Shown here: positions 49,962 through 58,222 of the stretch, in pieces
Numbering within the stretch: the stretch's first letter is position 1
Layout of the letters: each line of letters opens with the position of its first letter
Origin: Hyphomicrobiales bacterium
Lineage (GTDB): Bacteria > Pseudomonadota > Alphaproteobacteria > Rhizobiales > Rhizobiaceae
Length of the DNA: 64,000 bases
Assembly: GCA_900473185.1 (NCBI GenBank)
Contig: UCKU01000034.1
Location: 1 to 64,000, forward strand
Direction of reading: 5' to 3'
Made by a program: the position numbers and the translations under genes
The notes under the pieces: model-generated
Told to the model about the DNA's origin: nothing
Database searches by the model: none
Seen by the model: only the letters and a program-made list of their open reading frames with translations

Positions 49962-51292
49962 TATCCCTCGCTTCGGGCCAGTACCGGTTCGAACTGCTCG
50001 GTGGCGCTCTTCAGTTCCGCTGCCGGATCGGCGCCGCCGATCATGTTGGTCAGGCCGACGCCGTAGATGTCGCGGAACTCGGTGACCGGAATGATGACCG
50101 GCAGCGCGAGCTGCGAAACCTTTGCCGAGCCAGCAACGGCATCGACCCAGGAGCTCGGCATCGTGACGCCTTCGCGAACCTTGGCATCTTCGAGAATCGA
50201 ATTGCGGAAAGGAACGCCGGCACCTGCCTGCAGAAGGCGTGCGCCCATGTCGTGGGAAATGACCCACTGGCAGAAGAGGTAGGCTGCTTCCTTGTTCTTG
50301 CTCGCCGCCGTCACGCCAATGCCGTCGCCGGTCGTCGCGGCCGCCTGGGCCTTCGGTCCCTTCGGCATGATGCCGTAACCGACCTTGCCGACGACGCGGG
50401 ACTTTTCCGGGTTCTCGATCGGCGGTGCGAAACCGACACCATCGAGCCACATGCCGACCTTGCCCTGCAGGAAGGCAGACTGTGCTTCCGCCCAGTTGAA
50501 ACCGGATACGCCGACAGGCGCAGACTTCGTCATCAGACGCTGATACATCTTGGCCGCCTCGACGGCTTCATCCGAAGTCGTGCGCAGCTTTCCATCAGCG
50601 CCGAGCGGCGTCGAACCATAGCCGAGCAGCAGGGTCGTCCAGACAGGAACGTTGGCATTCTTGAGGCCACGAGCAACAAAGCCATAGGTATTGGAGGACT
50701 TGTCGGTCAGGGCTTCAGCGGCACTCGCCATCTCGTCGAATGTCGACGGATAGGACAGGCCCTTCTTCTCGAACAGTTCCTTGTTCCAGTAGACGATCCA
50801 GTAGTCCACCGAGAAGGGAAGCGAGCGCAGCACGCCTTGCGAATCCTTGGCGAACTGGAGGCCGGCTTCTGCAAAATCGCTCTCGACCAGCGACGGATCG
50901 GTCAGCGAGGGATCCTTGACGAAGCCGCTAATATCGGCAAGCCAGCCGCCCTTTTCGAATTGGCGCTTCTGGACGTGGTAGCTGAGGTGCACGACGTCGA
51001 AGCTTGGTTTGCCGGAGCTGAGCTCGATCGTCGTCTTCTGACGCTGCTGCTGCTCCGGTGTCGCCTCGGCGTTGACCTTGATGCCGGTCAGCGCTTCGAA
51101 TTCGCTCAGATATTTGAGGATCGTCTCGCTGCGCGGGCTCTTGACGAGATTGACCTCGATCGTCGTGCCGGCAAAGCGCTTCCAGTCGACGGCTGCGGAA
51201 GCAGGCTTGATGCCGAGCAGCCCGGCAGCGCCGATGGCTGCTGAACCGGCCAGAAAGTTTCGGCGCGTGGGACGAATGAATGATGATGACAT
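49961..51292 (-). CDS. Carbohydrate ABC transporter substrate-binding protein, Tat-exported (family 1)
   Basis: A 443-aa periplasmic protein. The start MSSSFIRPTRRNFLAGSAAI at 51292 follows GGAGGAGAGCAGC. RRNFLAG with the hydrophobic stretch AAIGAAGLLG and cleavage near ASA-AVDW indicate a twin-arginine signal, so it folds before export. Mature landmarks are GTTIEVNLVKSPRSETILKY, FDVVHLSYHVQKRQ and KVGMWLDGVGF. Ligand unknown; a monosaccharide, uronic acid or glycoside fits the pathway genes around it. Confidence 0.9.
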   Translation of the reverse strand: MSSSFIRPTRRNFLAGSAAIGAAGLLGIKPASAAVDWKRFAGTTIEVNLVKSPRSETILKYLSEFEALTGIKVNAEATPEQQQRQKTTIELSSGKPSFDVVHLSYHVQKRQFEKGGWLADISGFVKDPSLTDPSLVESDFAEAGLQFAKDSQGVLRSLPFSVDYWIVYWNKELFEKKGLSYPSTFDEMASAAEALTDKSSNTYGFVARGLKNANVPVWTTLLLGYGSTPLGADGKLRTTSDEAVEAAKMYQRLMTKSAPVGVSGFNWAEAQSAFLQGKVGMWLDGVGFAPPIENPEKSRVVGKVGYGIMPKGPKAQAAATTGDGIGVTAASKNKEAAYLFCQWVISHDMGARLLQAGAGVPFRNSILEDAKVREGVTMPSSWVDAVAGSAKVSQLALPVIIPVTEFRDIYGVGLTNMIGGADPAAELKSATEQFEPVLARSEG

Positions 51293-51344
51293 GCTGCTCT
51301 CCTCCTCTTGTGTGGCCTGCGATCTCCTCACCGCAGGTGTCAGT

Positions 51345-52004
51345 CTAAATTCTCAGCGCGCGACTTCGCGCGTGGTTGATATGTGCGGCAAGCGCCTCGA
51401 CGGCCTCTTGTGCATTTCTTTTTTCAATCGCCTCCAGCACACGAAGATGTTCGCCCATGACGGGCCCGACGCGCCCGTCGATGCGGAAGCGCTCCTGGCT
51501 GATCAGGCGCATCTTGATGGAGTTGACGCGGTAGGCGTTGGAAATGATGGTGTTTCCCAGCGCATCGATGAAGGCATCATGCATGCCCCAGTCGACAGCC
51601 TGGGCGTGGACTTCGAGTTCATGCGAATGATTGCCGCTTTCGATTGCCGCGACGATCTCGCGATGCTGCTTCAGGAGCGCCGCAATCGTCTCGTCGCTTG
51701 CCGTCTCAGTGAAGATGCCAACGGCTTCCTTTTCGAGAAAAAGCCGGAGCTGAAAGGCTTCCCGGATGAGGTTGAGATCGATATGGGCAATCTGCAGACC
51801 GCGCTGCGGCACGGTCTTGATGAGGCCCTCGGCTTCAAGCCGCGGAATGAGTTCGCGGATTGCGCCAAGCGTCAGGCCGGTCAGTTCGACAAGCCTGCGC
51901 TGCGAGACGAATTGCCCGGGACGGACGTCACGCGCAAGCAGATGCCGGGTAAAGCTCTCATAAGCTTTTTCCCTCAGCGTCGGCTGCTCGTCGGCTCCAT
52001 CCAT
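51345..52004 (-). CDS. GntR-family regulator with FCD-like domain
   Basis: A 219-aa regulator. The wHTH is at about residues 8-70 (LREKAYESFTRHLLARDVRP, FVSQRRLVELTGLTLGAIRE, LIPRLEAEGLI). The effector domain contains DLNLIREAFQLRLFLEKEAV and HDAFIDALGNTIISNAYRVN. The ATG at 52004 is chosen because GAGGAGAACCCG is directly upstream; a GTG at 52022 is in frame. It sits inside the operon, between the DapA-like gene (23 bp) and the binding protein gene. This makes a pathway-specific, ligand-responsive role likely. A candidate palindrome for it lies at 52939-52956, upstream of the operon. Confidence 0.88.
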   Translation of the reverse strand: MDGADEQPTLREKAYESFTRHLLARDVRPGQFVSQRRLVELTGLTLGAIRELIPRLEAEGLIKTVPQRGLQIAHIDLNLIREAFQLRLFLEKEAVGIFTETASDETIAALLKQHREIVAAIESGNHSHELEVHAQAVDWGMHDAFIDALGNTIISNAYRVNSIKMRLISQERFRIDGRVGPVMGEHLRVLEAIEKRNAQEAVEALAAHINHARSRALRI

Positions 52005-52027
52005 CGGGTTCTCCTCATACACGAGCG

Positions 52028-52909
52028 CTATGCTGCCTTTGTGCGAAAAAGTCCGTCAAAGGCAAGAACAAGCTCGCGCCTGCCATCGACGGAAATTGAC
52101 GTCAAAGGCGGGCGAACCGCAAGCCATGTATCATCGCCTGTCATCTTTGCCACCATGACTTTCACAGCCGGTGTGACGGGATGCTTGAGAAGTTCGGCAA
52201 CGAAGTGTTCGACGCGGGGATCGTCATTGCCGTCGACGGCCATGGCCCGCACTTCATGCGGCGCAAAATTGGCCATGCCGGAAATTGCGCCCTGGCCGCC
52301 CATGCGCACGCCCTTGGCGAGATGCCGTTCGTCGCCAATCAGGATGATCAGGTCGCCATGCTGGCGCAGCAGCGCTTCGGTGTAGGGCCAGTCGCCGGAG
52401 GAGTCCTTGACGCCGGTGACGATCGAGGGGAACGCCTTTCGCAGCCGGCTGATCAGGTCGACGCTCAACGCGACCATCGTCACCGAGGGAATATTGTAGA
52501 CCAGAACGTCGCGTGCTGCGCTGCCCACCCGCGCGAAGACGTCGGCGAACCAGGCGAAAATGCCATCATCGCTCACATTCTTGAAATAGGAGGGTGGGGC
52601 GAGAAGAATATTGCGCACGCCCTTGGACAAGGCCTGCGACATCTGCTGGGCGGCATCCTCGGCCGCATCTACGAGCACGCCGACAACGATCTGTCTCGGC
52701 TGGATGCCGGAGGCAACGAACGTTTCGAGGATCTGTTCCCGCTCCTGGCGACCAATGGATGCGCCTTCACCGGTCGTTCCAAACAGCGTGACGCTGACGC
52801 AACCCGAATCGAGGCTCCGTTTTGCCTGAGCGAGCATGACCTTATCGGCAATCGTGCCGCTGCTGTCGAAAGGTGTCGCCAACGCGACAGACAAACCAAA
52901 CCCCGTCAC
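52028..52909 (-). CDS. DapA/NAL-superfamily aldolase or dehydratase (2-keto-3-deoxy sugar acid type)
   Basis: A 293-aa class I aldolase fold. The carboxylate-binding loop is LFGTTGEGASI (about residue 47). The proton-relay Tyr is in VLVYNIPSVTM (about 140). The Schiff-base Lys is in VTGVKDSSGDWP (about 170). Sequences of this type include KDG/KDGal aldolases, KDG dehydratases and lyases for other 2-keto acids; true DHDPS is unlikely in this context. Starts GTG 52909 and TTG 52912 are both possible behind TAGGAGATGTA. It is the first gene of the ABC-kinase operon and would close the pathway opened by the dehydratase at 42477. Confidence 0.86.
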   Translation of the reverse strand: MTGFGLSVALATPFDSSGTIADKVMLAQAKRSLDSGCVSVTLFGTTGEGASIGRQEREQILETFVASGIQPRQIVVGVLVDAAEDAAQQMSQALSKGVRNILLAPPSYFKNVSDDGIFAWFADVFARVGSAARDVLVYNIPSVTMVALSVDLISRLRKAFPSIVTGVKDSSGDWPYTEALLRQHGDLIILIGDERHLAKGVRMGGQGAISGMANFAPHEVRAMAVDGNDDPRVEHFVAELLKHPVTPAVKVMVAKMTGDDTWLAVRPPLTSISVDGRRELVLAFDGLFRTKAA

Positions 52910-52938
52910 CAATACATCTCCTATAAGTCAGTATGTAT

Positions 52939-52956
52939 CGACTAACATGTCAGTCG
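52939..52956. promoter_or_regulatory. Candidate GntR operator CGACTAACATGTCAGTCG
   Basis: Nine-bp arms match at 8 of 9 positions. The element lies about 30 bp upstream of the aldolase start, so it overlaps or adjoins the promoter of the ABC operon. The second operon-encoded GntR protein (51345-52004) is the natural ligand. Confidence 0.5.
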
Positions 52957-53215
52957 TTTCCTGTAAACCTGTTTGTGATGAATGTAGGCTTTGGGTGTGG
53001 GGGCTGTGGATTGTTGGAGCCGTGTGCGAGCCTCAGCCATAGGCGATGTCGCCGTTGAGGCTGTTTCAACACGTGCACATCAATGTGCGCAAAGCGCGTC
53101 TTCGGCGCAGTCCGAGATATCGCCGGCGGACGGGCGATGGTTCCATCGGTGGCTCATGGAAAAGACGCGCGGTCGAGAAAACGAGGCCCGCGCGTCCAAT
53201 CTGTCAGGGATAATC

Positions 53216-53246
53216 AGGGAGCGCAACTTGGAGGGTTGCGCTCCCT
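53216..53246. terminator. Strong hairpin AGGGAGCGCAAC - 7 nt - GTTGCGCTCCCT
   Basis: A perfect 12-bp stem begins 14 bp beyond the GH39 stop codon. On the plus strand it is followed by CTTTTCC; on the minus strand, where the gene is read, no U-tract follows. It probably still terminates or protects the GH39 transcript. Confidence 0.65.
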
Positions 53247-53260
53247 CTTTTCCTGCCGTC

Positions 53261-54865
53261 TCACCAGTCGAGGCGAAGGAGAGAAACGCCCTGACGCGGC
53301 AGGGAGAAGCGGAGGTCGATCTTGCCGTCCTTGACGGAAACCGATGCCTTGTCATCGATCTGGGTAAGCTTGCCGGAGGCTTCGAGCCTGGCGTAGTCGG
53401 CACCCTCGATATCCTGCGGCTTGCCCATTTCCTTCCAGATGCGGAAGGAGTTGGAATGCTGCTCGTCCATGCGGAAGTGCTTGAGCGCCGCTGGGCGATT
53501 ATCCCAGCCGTCGATCGAGAGGCTGACTTCGGCGGCGGGGCCTGCCTCGTCGTCGTCGTGATAGTGCCAGACGAGAACCGAAACGCCCTTGTCGTCGCGG
53601 GTCGCCACGACATTGACGTCGGGCTTGTCACGAACGCCGTGGCTCATGATGTCCTCGATATCGCGGCGATAGTCGCTCTCCGATTCGAGCCACTCGCCGC
53701 CGAGCTTGCCGAGCATGCGGAAGCCGTTCAACACCGCCTTGTCGACGCCGTTGGTCGCCAGATCCCGAAAGCCGTCGAAATAGGGCTGGTCGTCGAAGAG
53801 GAAGGCCCAGGTGACGGCGCCCTCGATCTCGATATTGGCGCGACGCGACAATTCGTAGGTGCGGATCATGCTTTCGACGACATAGACGCCGTAAAGGGGG
53901 CCGTTACGATAGCCATTCTGCGGGTGGACCCGGGCCGAGCAGGCCGCGCATCCCTCGGGGTCGGACTCTCCGATGACGACGGGCAGGTGCCGAAGCTCGG
54001 GGAATTCGTTGATGATGGCGAGGTTGGTTTCGATATCGCGCAGCTGCTTGTGCAGGCCCATGCGCACATGGCCGTCATAGATCACCGGATTGCCCTTGGC
54101 GTGGAAGGCGATGAAATCGAGCGGCGGCGTGTTCTCGACGACATGGCGCAGGAAGGCGCGCAGGAAGGTCTGAGCCTTCTCGTTGGCGAAGGCACCGCAG
54201 GTGTGCGGGCCGCCGACACGGGCCTTCGGCAGCGCACGTTTTACGGCGCGCGCGCTCGCATCATACATGGCGCAGAATTCCGGGATTGTGCCAGTCCAGT
54301 AGTGGCCATCGGGCTCGTTCCACACTTCCCAGGGCCAGGAGGAAACGACGTTCTCGCCGTAGCGATCGGCCAGATGCTGCGCCCAGGCCTCGATCAGGTC
54401 GCCCCATTTCTTCAGGTCCTTCGGCGGAGCGGTCCAGCCGGTGGTGATCGTCGCATATTTGTCCGCCGGCTCCCATTCATGTTTGTAGGGGCCATCGAAA
54501 TCGGAAAGCGCCTCCGGCGTGAAGCCGATCTGAATCAGCGGAATGTTGCCGGCTTCGACATAGGCGTCGAAGATCTGGTCGATGATCGTCCAGTCGTAGA
54601 CGGGATTGCCGTTCGCATCCTCGGTATAGGCATTGGTCGAGCCCCACTTCAGGGCTGGCTTGCCGTCGCCGCTCGTTAATAGATTATGGGCGCGGATGCG
54701 CGGGGCGACGGGGCTGAGTTCGGTCAACTCCTTCAGGAGCTTCTTGCCGTGCGGGGAATAGGTATAGTTCGGCTCGTCATAGCCGAACCAGTTCCACAGC
54801 GGTTTATAGGGACCTGTCGGCCTGCCGGCGTGAACGTTGATGGTCACGTCATAGGAACTCGTCAT
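53261..54865 (-). CDS. GH39-family glycosidase (beta-xylosidase-like), cytoplasmic
   Basis: A 534-aa clan-A glycosidase without signal peptide. The acid/base Glu is in WPWEVWNEPDGHYW (about residue 182) and the nucleophile Glu in LPVVIGESDPEGCAA (about 290). VGGPHTCGAF and DFIAFHAKGN are conserved barrel strands. The C-terminal 120 residues form the beta-sandwich (VVATRDDKGVSVLVWHYHDD). GH39 enzymes release xylose, or iduronate in the animal branch. The start at 54865 (MTSSYDVTINVH) has AAGAGGAAAAGACG; an in-frame ATG at 54889 would add eight residues. It is divergent from a Dpp/Opp-type importer, so it probably hydrolyses the imported oligosaccharide inside the cell. Confidence 0.85.
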   Translation of the reverse strand: MTSSYDVTINVHAGRPTGPYKPLWNWFGYDEPNYTYSPHGKKLLKELTELSPVAPRIRAHNLLTSGDGKPALKWGSTNAYTEDANGNPVYDWTIIDQIFDAYVEAGNIPLIQIGFTPEALSDFDGPYKHEWEPADKYATITTGWTAPPKDLKKWGDLIEAWAQHLADRYGENVVSSWPWEVWNEPDGHYWTGTIPEFCAMYDASARAVKRALPKARVGGPHTCGAFANEKAQTFLRAFLRHVVENTPPLDFIAFHAKGNPVIYDGHVRMGLHKQLRDIETNLAIINEFPELRHLPVVIGESDPEGCAACSARVHPQNGYRNGPLYGVYVVESMIRTYELSRRANIEIEGAVTWAFLFDDQPYFDGFRDLATNGVDKAVLNGFRMLGKLGGEWLESESDYRRDIEDIMSHGVRDKPDVNVVATRDDKGVSVLVWHYHDDDEAGPAAEVSLSIDGWDNRPAALKHFRMDEQHSNSFRIWKEMGKPQDIEGADYARLEASGKLTQIDDKASVSVKDGKIDLRFSLPRQGVSLLRLDW

Positions 54866-54990
54866 CGTCTTTTCCTCTTGAACGGTCATGCCTCAGCCTC
54901 CTCCCGAAGGCCAACCGACCAATATGGTGATGAGGTGCGGCTGTCTTGGGAGGATGCCGCGCTCGTCGCAAAAGCTATGCGAAATGACCA

Positions 54991-55004
54991 TTTTGTCAAT
55001 AATA
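54991..55004. promoter_or_regulatory. Shared regulatory motif, copy 3 (TTTTGTCAATAATA)
   Basis: TTTTGTCAATAATA shares the TTGTCAATAA core with the copy at 44241. It lies about 125 bp upstream of the GH39 start. Confidence 0.5.
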
Positions 55005-55096
55005 TAAAAAGTCTCGGTTATGTGGCGGTGAAAAAATGCCGGTAATTCCGGGAGTTTCTGGCATTTAAGAAATTACCTGTTGCCGTTTGGTGAAAA

Positions 55097-55110
55097 ATTG
55101 TCGATAAATG
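55097..55110. promoter_or_regulatory. Shared regulatory motif, copy 4 (AATTGTCGATAAAT)
   Basis: TTGTCGATAA is one base from the perfect palindrome at 44382. It lies about 106 bp from copy 3, just upstream of the leader ORF and the binding protein gene, near the likely promoter of the importer operon. Confidence 0.5.
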
Positions 55111-55142
55111 CTGCGGCGAAGCTGAACGTCTGGAGGAGTCAT

Positions 55143-55193
55143 ATGGATCTCTCGATCCTTATGCAGACGCTGTCGCCGGAACGCGATCGATAA
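55143..55193 (+). CDS. Possible 16-residue leader peptide upstream of the importer operon
   Basis: ATG at 55143 is preceded by CTGGAGGAGTCAT, a stronger ribosome binding site than many full genes here have, and the frame stops at TAA 55191-55193. It would encode MDLSILMQTLSPERDR. The stop is 50 bp before the binding protein start. It could be an attenuating uORF, a small peptide or a decayed gene start. Confidence 0.4.
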   Translation: MDLSILMQTLSPERDR

Positions 55194-55243
55194 CGGATTA
55201 CGGGAAGCGCCCGCCCATGCGGGCCGAGGAGGAGGAGCGTCCG

Positions 55244-57145
55244 ATGAAGTTCCCTAGATTTGCAGTGATTGCCCTAATGTCTCTCGCCGCCCTCCCTGCT
55301 TACGCGCAGGATTTCATTGCCGGTATTCCGCGCAACGAAACGCTGATCATTCAGGGCACGCCGCAGCAGAATGCCGATTGGTTCAATGTCTGGGCGCCGG
55401 GCGGCGGCGGGGCGGCCAATGTCAACGGCCTGCAGCAACTGACGACCGACACTTTCTGGTTCATCAATCCGGAGGGGGGCCCGGATGCCTGGCAAAATGC
55501 GCTCGCCACCGAGCCGCCGGCCTATAATGCCGATTTCACGCAGATGACAGTGAAGTTGCGCAAGGGCGTCTATTGGAGTGACGGCGTCGAATTCACCAGC
55601 GATGACGTGGTCTACACGGTCCAGACGCAGATCGACCATCCGGGCATGTCCTGGAGCGCGCCTTTCACCGTCAATGTCGCCAGCATGGAAAATCCCGATC
55701 CGCAAACGGTGATCTTCCACCTCAAGAAGCCGAATTCGCGCTTCCACACGCTCTTTACCGTGCGCTGGAATGCCGCCTGGATCATGCCGAAGCATGTCTT
55801 CGAAAGGGCCGGCGATCCCCTGGCATTCAAGAACAATCCGCCGGTCTCGCTCGGCGCCTATATGCTGCAGAGCTATGACAAGGGCGGCAACTGGACGATC
55901 TGGAAATTGCGTGATGACTGGGAGCGCACCTCAATCGGCATGGCCGCCAAGGAACCGCCGCAGGTCAAATATGTCGTCTATCGCGCCGCCGGCAATCCGG
56001 AGGCCCGTGTCATCGAACAGCGCAATCACAATCTCGACGTCATTAACGACATGGCGCCCGAGGGCATGTTTGCCATGATGCGTGACAGCAAGAGCGTTGC
56101 CTCCTGGCTGAAGGGCTTCCCCTTCGCCCATCCCGATCCGACGCTTCCGTCCGTGCTGCTCAACACCAAGAAGCCGCCCTTCGACAACAAGGATGTGCGC
56201 TGGGCGCTCGCCTTGATGATCGACATCCGTGCTGTCGCACTTGGTTCTTACCGTGGTGCCGCCAACCTCGCAGCTCTCGCTACGCCGCCGACCGGCTCGG
56301 CAACGGATGCTTATTATGCGCCGATGCAGGACTGGCTCACAAATTTCGAGCTCGATACCGGCAGCCGCAAGATCAAGCCCTATGATCCCAATATCTCGGC
56401 CCAGATTGCCACCATGGTCCGTGGCCAGTGGGGTGATCAGATCCCGACCGATCCGAAACAACTGCAGCGCACCTTCGGTTTCGGCTGGTGGAAGCAGGAC
56501 GTTCAGGCAGCAACCGAACTCTTGCAGAAGGCTGGTTTCAAGAAGAGCGGCAATCAATGGCTGAAACCTGACGGCACGCCGTTTGTGATCCGCCTGCAGG
56601 TGGAAGGCGACGCCATTCCGACACTCGCACGTGCCGGCACGGTCATTGCTCAGCAATGGAGCCAGAACGGTATCGCCACCAAGGTGGATGTCGCCGGCCC
56701 GACCAATGGCCAGCGTCTCAGCACCGGCGATTTCGAAGCGGCGATCTACTGGAGCATCGAAACCTGGGGCGGCCATCCGGATCTGTCCTTCTTCCTGGAC
56801 AGCTATCATTCGGAGTTCATCAAGCCGCTGGGGCAGATCCAGCCGCCGCGCAACCTGCAGCGCTGGCAGGATCCGCGTCTCGATCAGATCATCGCGAAGA
56901 ACCGGTCCATCGCCTTCGATTCACCCGATGTCGCCAAGGTCGGTCAGGATTTCCTGAAGCTCGCCGTCGAGGAGATGCCGATGATCCCGCTGATGGCCTA
57001 TAACAAGTTCGCGCCGTTCGACACGACCTACTGGACCAACTATCCGAGTGCCGAAAACCCTTATTCCGCCTCTGGCCCGAACTGGTCGAACATTCGTTAC
57101 ATGGTGACCGGCCTGAAGGCCAATCCGGACGCTCCCAAGAACTGA
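55244..57145 (+). CDS. Dpp/Opp-type ABC transporter substrate-binding protein (family 5)
   Basis: A 633-aa periplasmic protein. The start MKFPRFAVIALMSLAALPAY at 55244 has GGAGGAGCGTCCG; the signal peptide is cleaved near AYA-QD. An in-frame ATG at 55217 would add nine charged residues. Family 5 landmarks are MTVKLRKGVYWSDGVEFTSD, VIFHLKKPNSRFHTLFTVRW, KDVRWALALMID and the C-terminal VEEMPMIPLMAYNKF. At 633 aa it belongs to the large group that binds oligosaccharides (xyloglucan, cellobiose or xylo-oligosaccharides) in rhizobia and thermophiles, not dipeptides. The divergent GH39 enzyme supports a plant cell-wall sugar ligand. Confidence 0.88.
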   Translation: MKFPRFAVIALMSLAALPAYAQDFIAGIPRNETLIIQGTPQQNADWFNVWAPGGGGAANVNGLQQLTTDTFWFINPEGGPDAWQNALATEPPAYNADFTQMTVKLRKGVYWSDGVEFTSDDVVYTVQTQIDHPGMSWSAPFTVNVASMENPDPQTVIFHLKKPNSRFHTLFTVRWNAAWIMPKHVFERAGDPLAFKNNPPVSLGAYMLQSYDKGGNWTIWKLRDDWERTSIGMAAKEPPQVKYVVYRAAGNPEARVIEQRNHNLDVINDMAPEGMFAMMRDSKSVASWLKGFPFAHPDPTLPSVLLNTKKPPFDNKDVRWALALMIDIRAVALGSYRGAANLAALATPPTGSATDAYYAPMQDWLTNFELDTGSRKIKPYDPNISAQIATMVRGQWGDQIPTDPKQLQRTFGFGWWKQDVQAATELLQKAGFKKSGNQWLKPDGTPFVIRLQVEGDAIPTLARAGTVIAQQWSQNGIATKVDVAGPTNGQRLSTGDFEAAIYWSIETWGGHPDLSFFLDSYHSEFIKPLGQIQPPRNLQRWQDPRLDQIIAKNRSIAFDSPDVAKVGQDFLKLAVEEMPMIPLMAYNKFAPFDTTYWTNYPSAENPYSASGPNWSNIRYMVTGLKANPDAPKN

Positions 57146-57157
57146 TCGCGTCGATAT

Positions 57158-57187
57158 GGGGAGCGGCCGGGCAGCCGGCCGCTTCCC
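57158..57187 (+). other. GC-rich stem-loop between binding protein and permease genes
   Basis: GGGAGCGGCCGG (57159-57170) pairs with CCGGCCGCTTCCC (57175-57187) with one bulged A. As in the agpA-agpB gap, a stable hairpin directly after the binding protein gene could raise its mRNA stability over the permease part. Confidence 0.6.
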
Positions 57188-57212
57188 TTCATGCTATTGG
57201 AGGGTGAATGCC

Positions 57213-58217
57213 ATGAATGGCTTTCTGATCTATGCGGGCAAACGTTTCCTGCAGTTCCTTTTCGTCGTCGTCACCGGCATCACGCTCGCATTTCTGATTG
57301 CCCATTTCTCGCCAGTCGATCCGGTCGAGCAGACCGTATCGCTGCTGACGAGCTTCGGCTCCACCGACCCGCAGGCGGTCGAAATCCTGCGCGAGTCGCT
57401 GCGGGAACTCTATGGAACCGGTGGCCCGCTTCTCGATCAGTATTTCACTTTCTGGGGGCGGGTGCTGACCGGCGATTTCGGTCCCTCGCTTTCGTCCTTC
57501 CCGACGCCTGTCATGACGGTCATCGGCCGCGCCTTGCCCTGGACCGTCGGGCTGTTGTCGCTCGCAACGATCATCGCCTGGATCATCGGCAATCTGCTCG
57601 GCGCGCTTGCCGGCTATTTCCGCAACAGCCGGCTTCTCAAGCTCACCGGCATCGTCATCATGGCACTACAGCCGATCCCGACCTACATTATCGGTCTCAG
57701 CCTCGTCATCCTCTTCGGTTTCATCTGGCCGATCCTGCCGATCAGTGACGGCGCGCAGGTCAACCTCGCGCCTGCCTTCAACTGGACCTTCATCAGCTCG
57801 GTCATCGAACACGGCATTCTGCCGGCGCTGACACTGGTGCTCGTCGGCATCGGCGGCTGGTTCATCTCCATGCGCTCGCTCGTCTCCAACATCGTTACCG
57901 ACGACCATGTCGTCTATGCCGAGCTCGGGGGCGTGCGCTCACGCAGCATCTTTTCGCACTATGTGGCCCGCAACGCCATGCTGCCGCAGGTCACGGGGCT
58001 CGCGCTCAGCCTAGGCAATGTCTTCGGTGGCGCCGTCATCGTCGAATTCGTCTTCAACTACCCAGGCATCGGCAAGTTGCTGATTTCGGGCATCTATTCC
58101 GGTGACTACAGCCTGGTGCTGGGCGTGACGACGATTGCCATCATTGCCGTCGCCTCCGCCGTCTTCGTGATCGACATCATCTATCCGCTGATCGATCCGC
58201 GCGTAAAACTGGGATAA
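57213..58217 (+). CDS. Dpp/Opp-type ABC transporter permease (DppB family)
   Basis: A 334-aa membrane protein starting MNGFLIYAGKRFLQFLFVVV at 57213 behind GGAGGGTGAATGCC; a GTG at 57204 is possible. The first span precedes a loop with SPVDPVEQTVSLLTSFG. TGDFGPSLSSFPTPV is the DppB pattern. The EAA-like loop is YAELGGVRSRSIFSHYVARN. Five bases separate it from the next permease gene. Confidence 0.9.
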   Translation: MNGFLIYAGKRFLQFLFVVVTGITLAFLIAHFSPVDPVEQTVSLLTSFGSTDPQAVEILRESLRELYGTGGPLLDQYFTFWGRVLTGDFGPSLSSFPTPVMTVIGRALPWTVGLLSLATIIAWIIGNLLGALAGYFRNSRLLKLTGIVIMALQPIPTYIIGLSLVILFGFIWPILPISDGAQVNLAPAFNWTFISSVIEHGILPALTLVLVGIGGWFISMRSLVSNIVTDDHVVYAELGGVRSRSIFSHYVARNAMLPQVTGLALSLGNVFGGAVIVEFVFNYPGIGKLLISGIYSGDYSLVLGVTTIAIIAVASAVFVIDIIYPLIDPRVKLG

Positions 58218-58222
58218 TTGCG

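Larger units (their letters stand above)
52910..53260. other. 351-bp intergenic region between the aldolase operon and the GH39 gene
   Basis: It contains the palindrome at 52939-52956 near the aldolase start and the long inverted repeat at 53216-53246 behind the GH39 gene. The middle part (52960-53210) shows no gene, repeat or motif I can name. Confidence 0.5.
54866..55243. other. 378-bp divergent promoter region between the GH39 gene and the importer operon
   Basis: The region is AT-rich from 54980 to 55110. It contains two copies of the TTRTCRATAA motif (54991-55004 and 55097-55110) and a short leader ORF (55143-55193), described separately. Confidence 0.6.
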
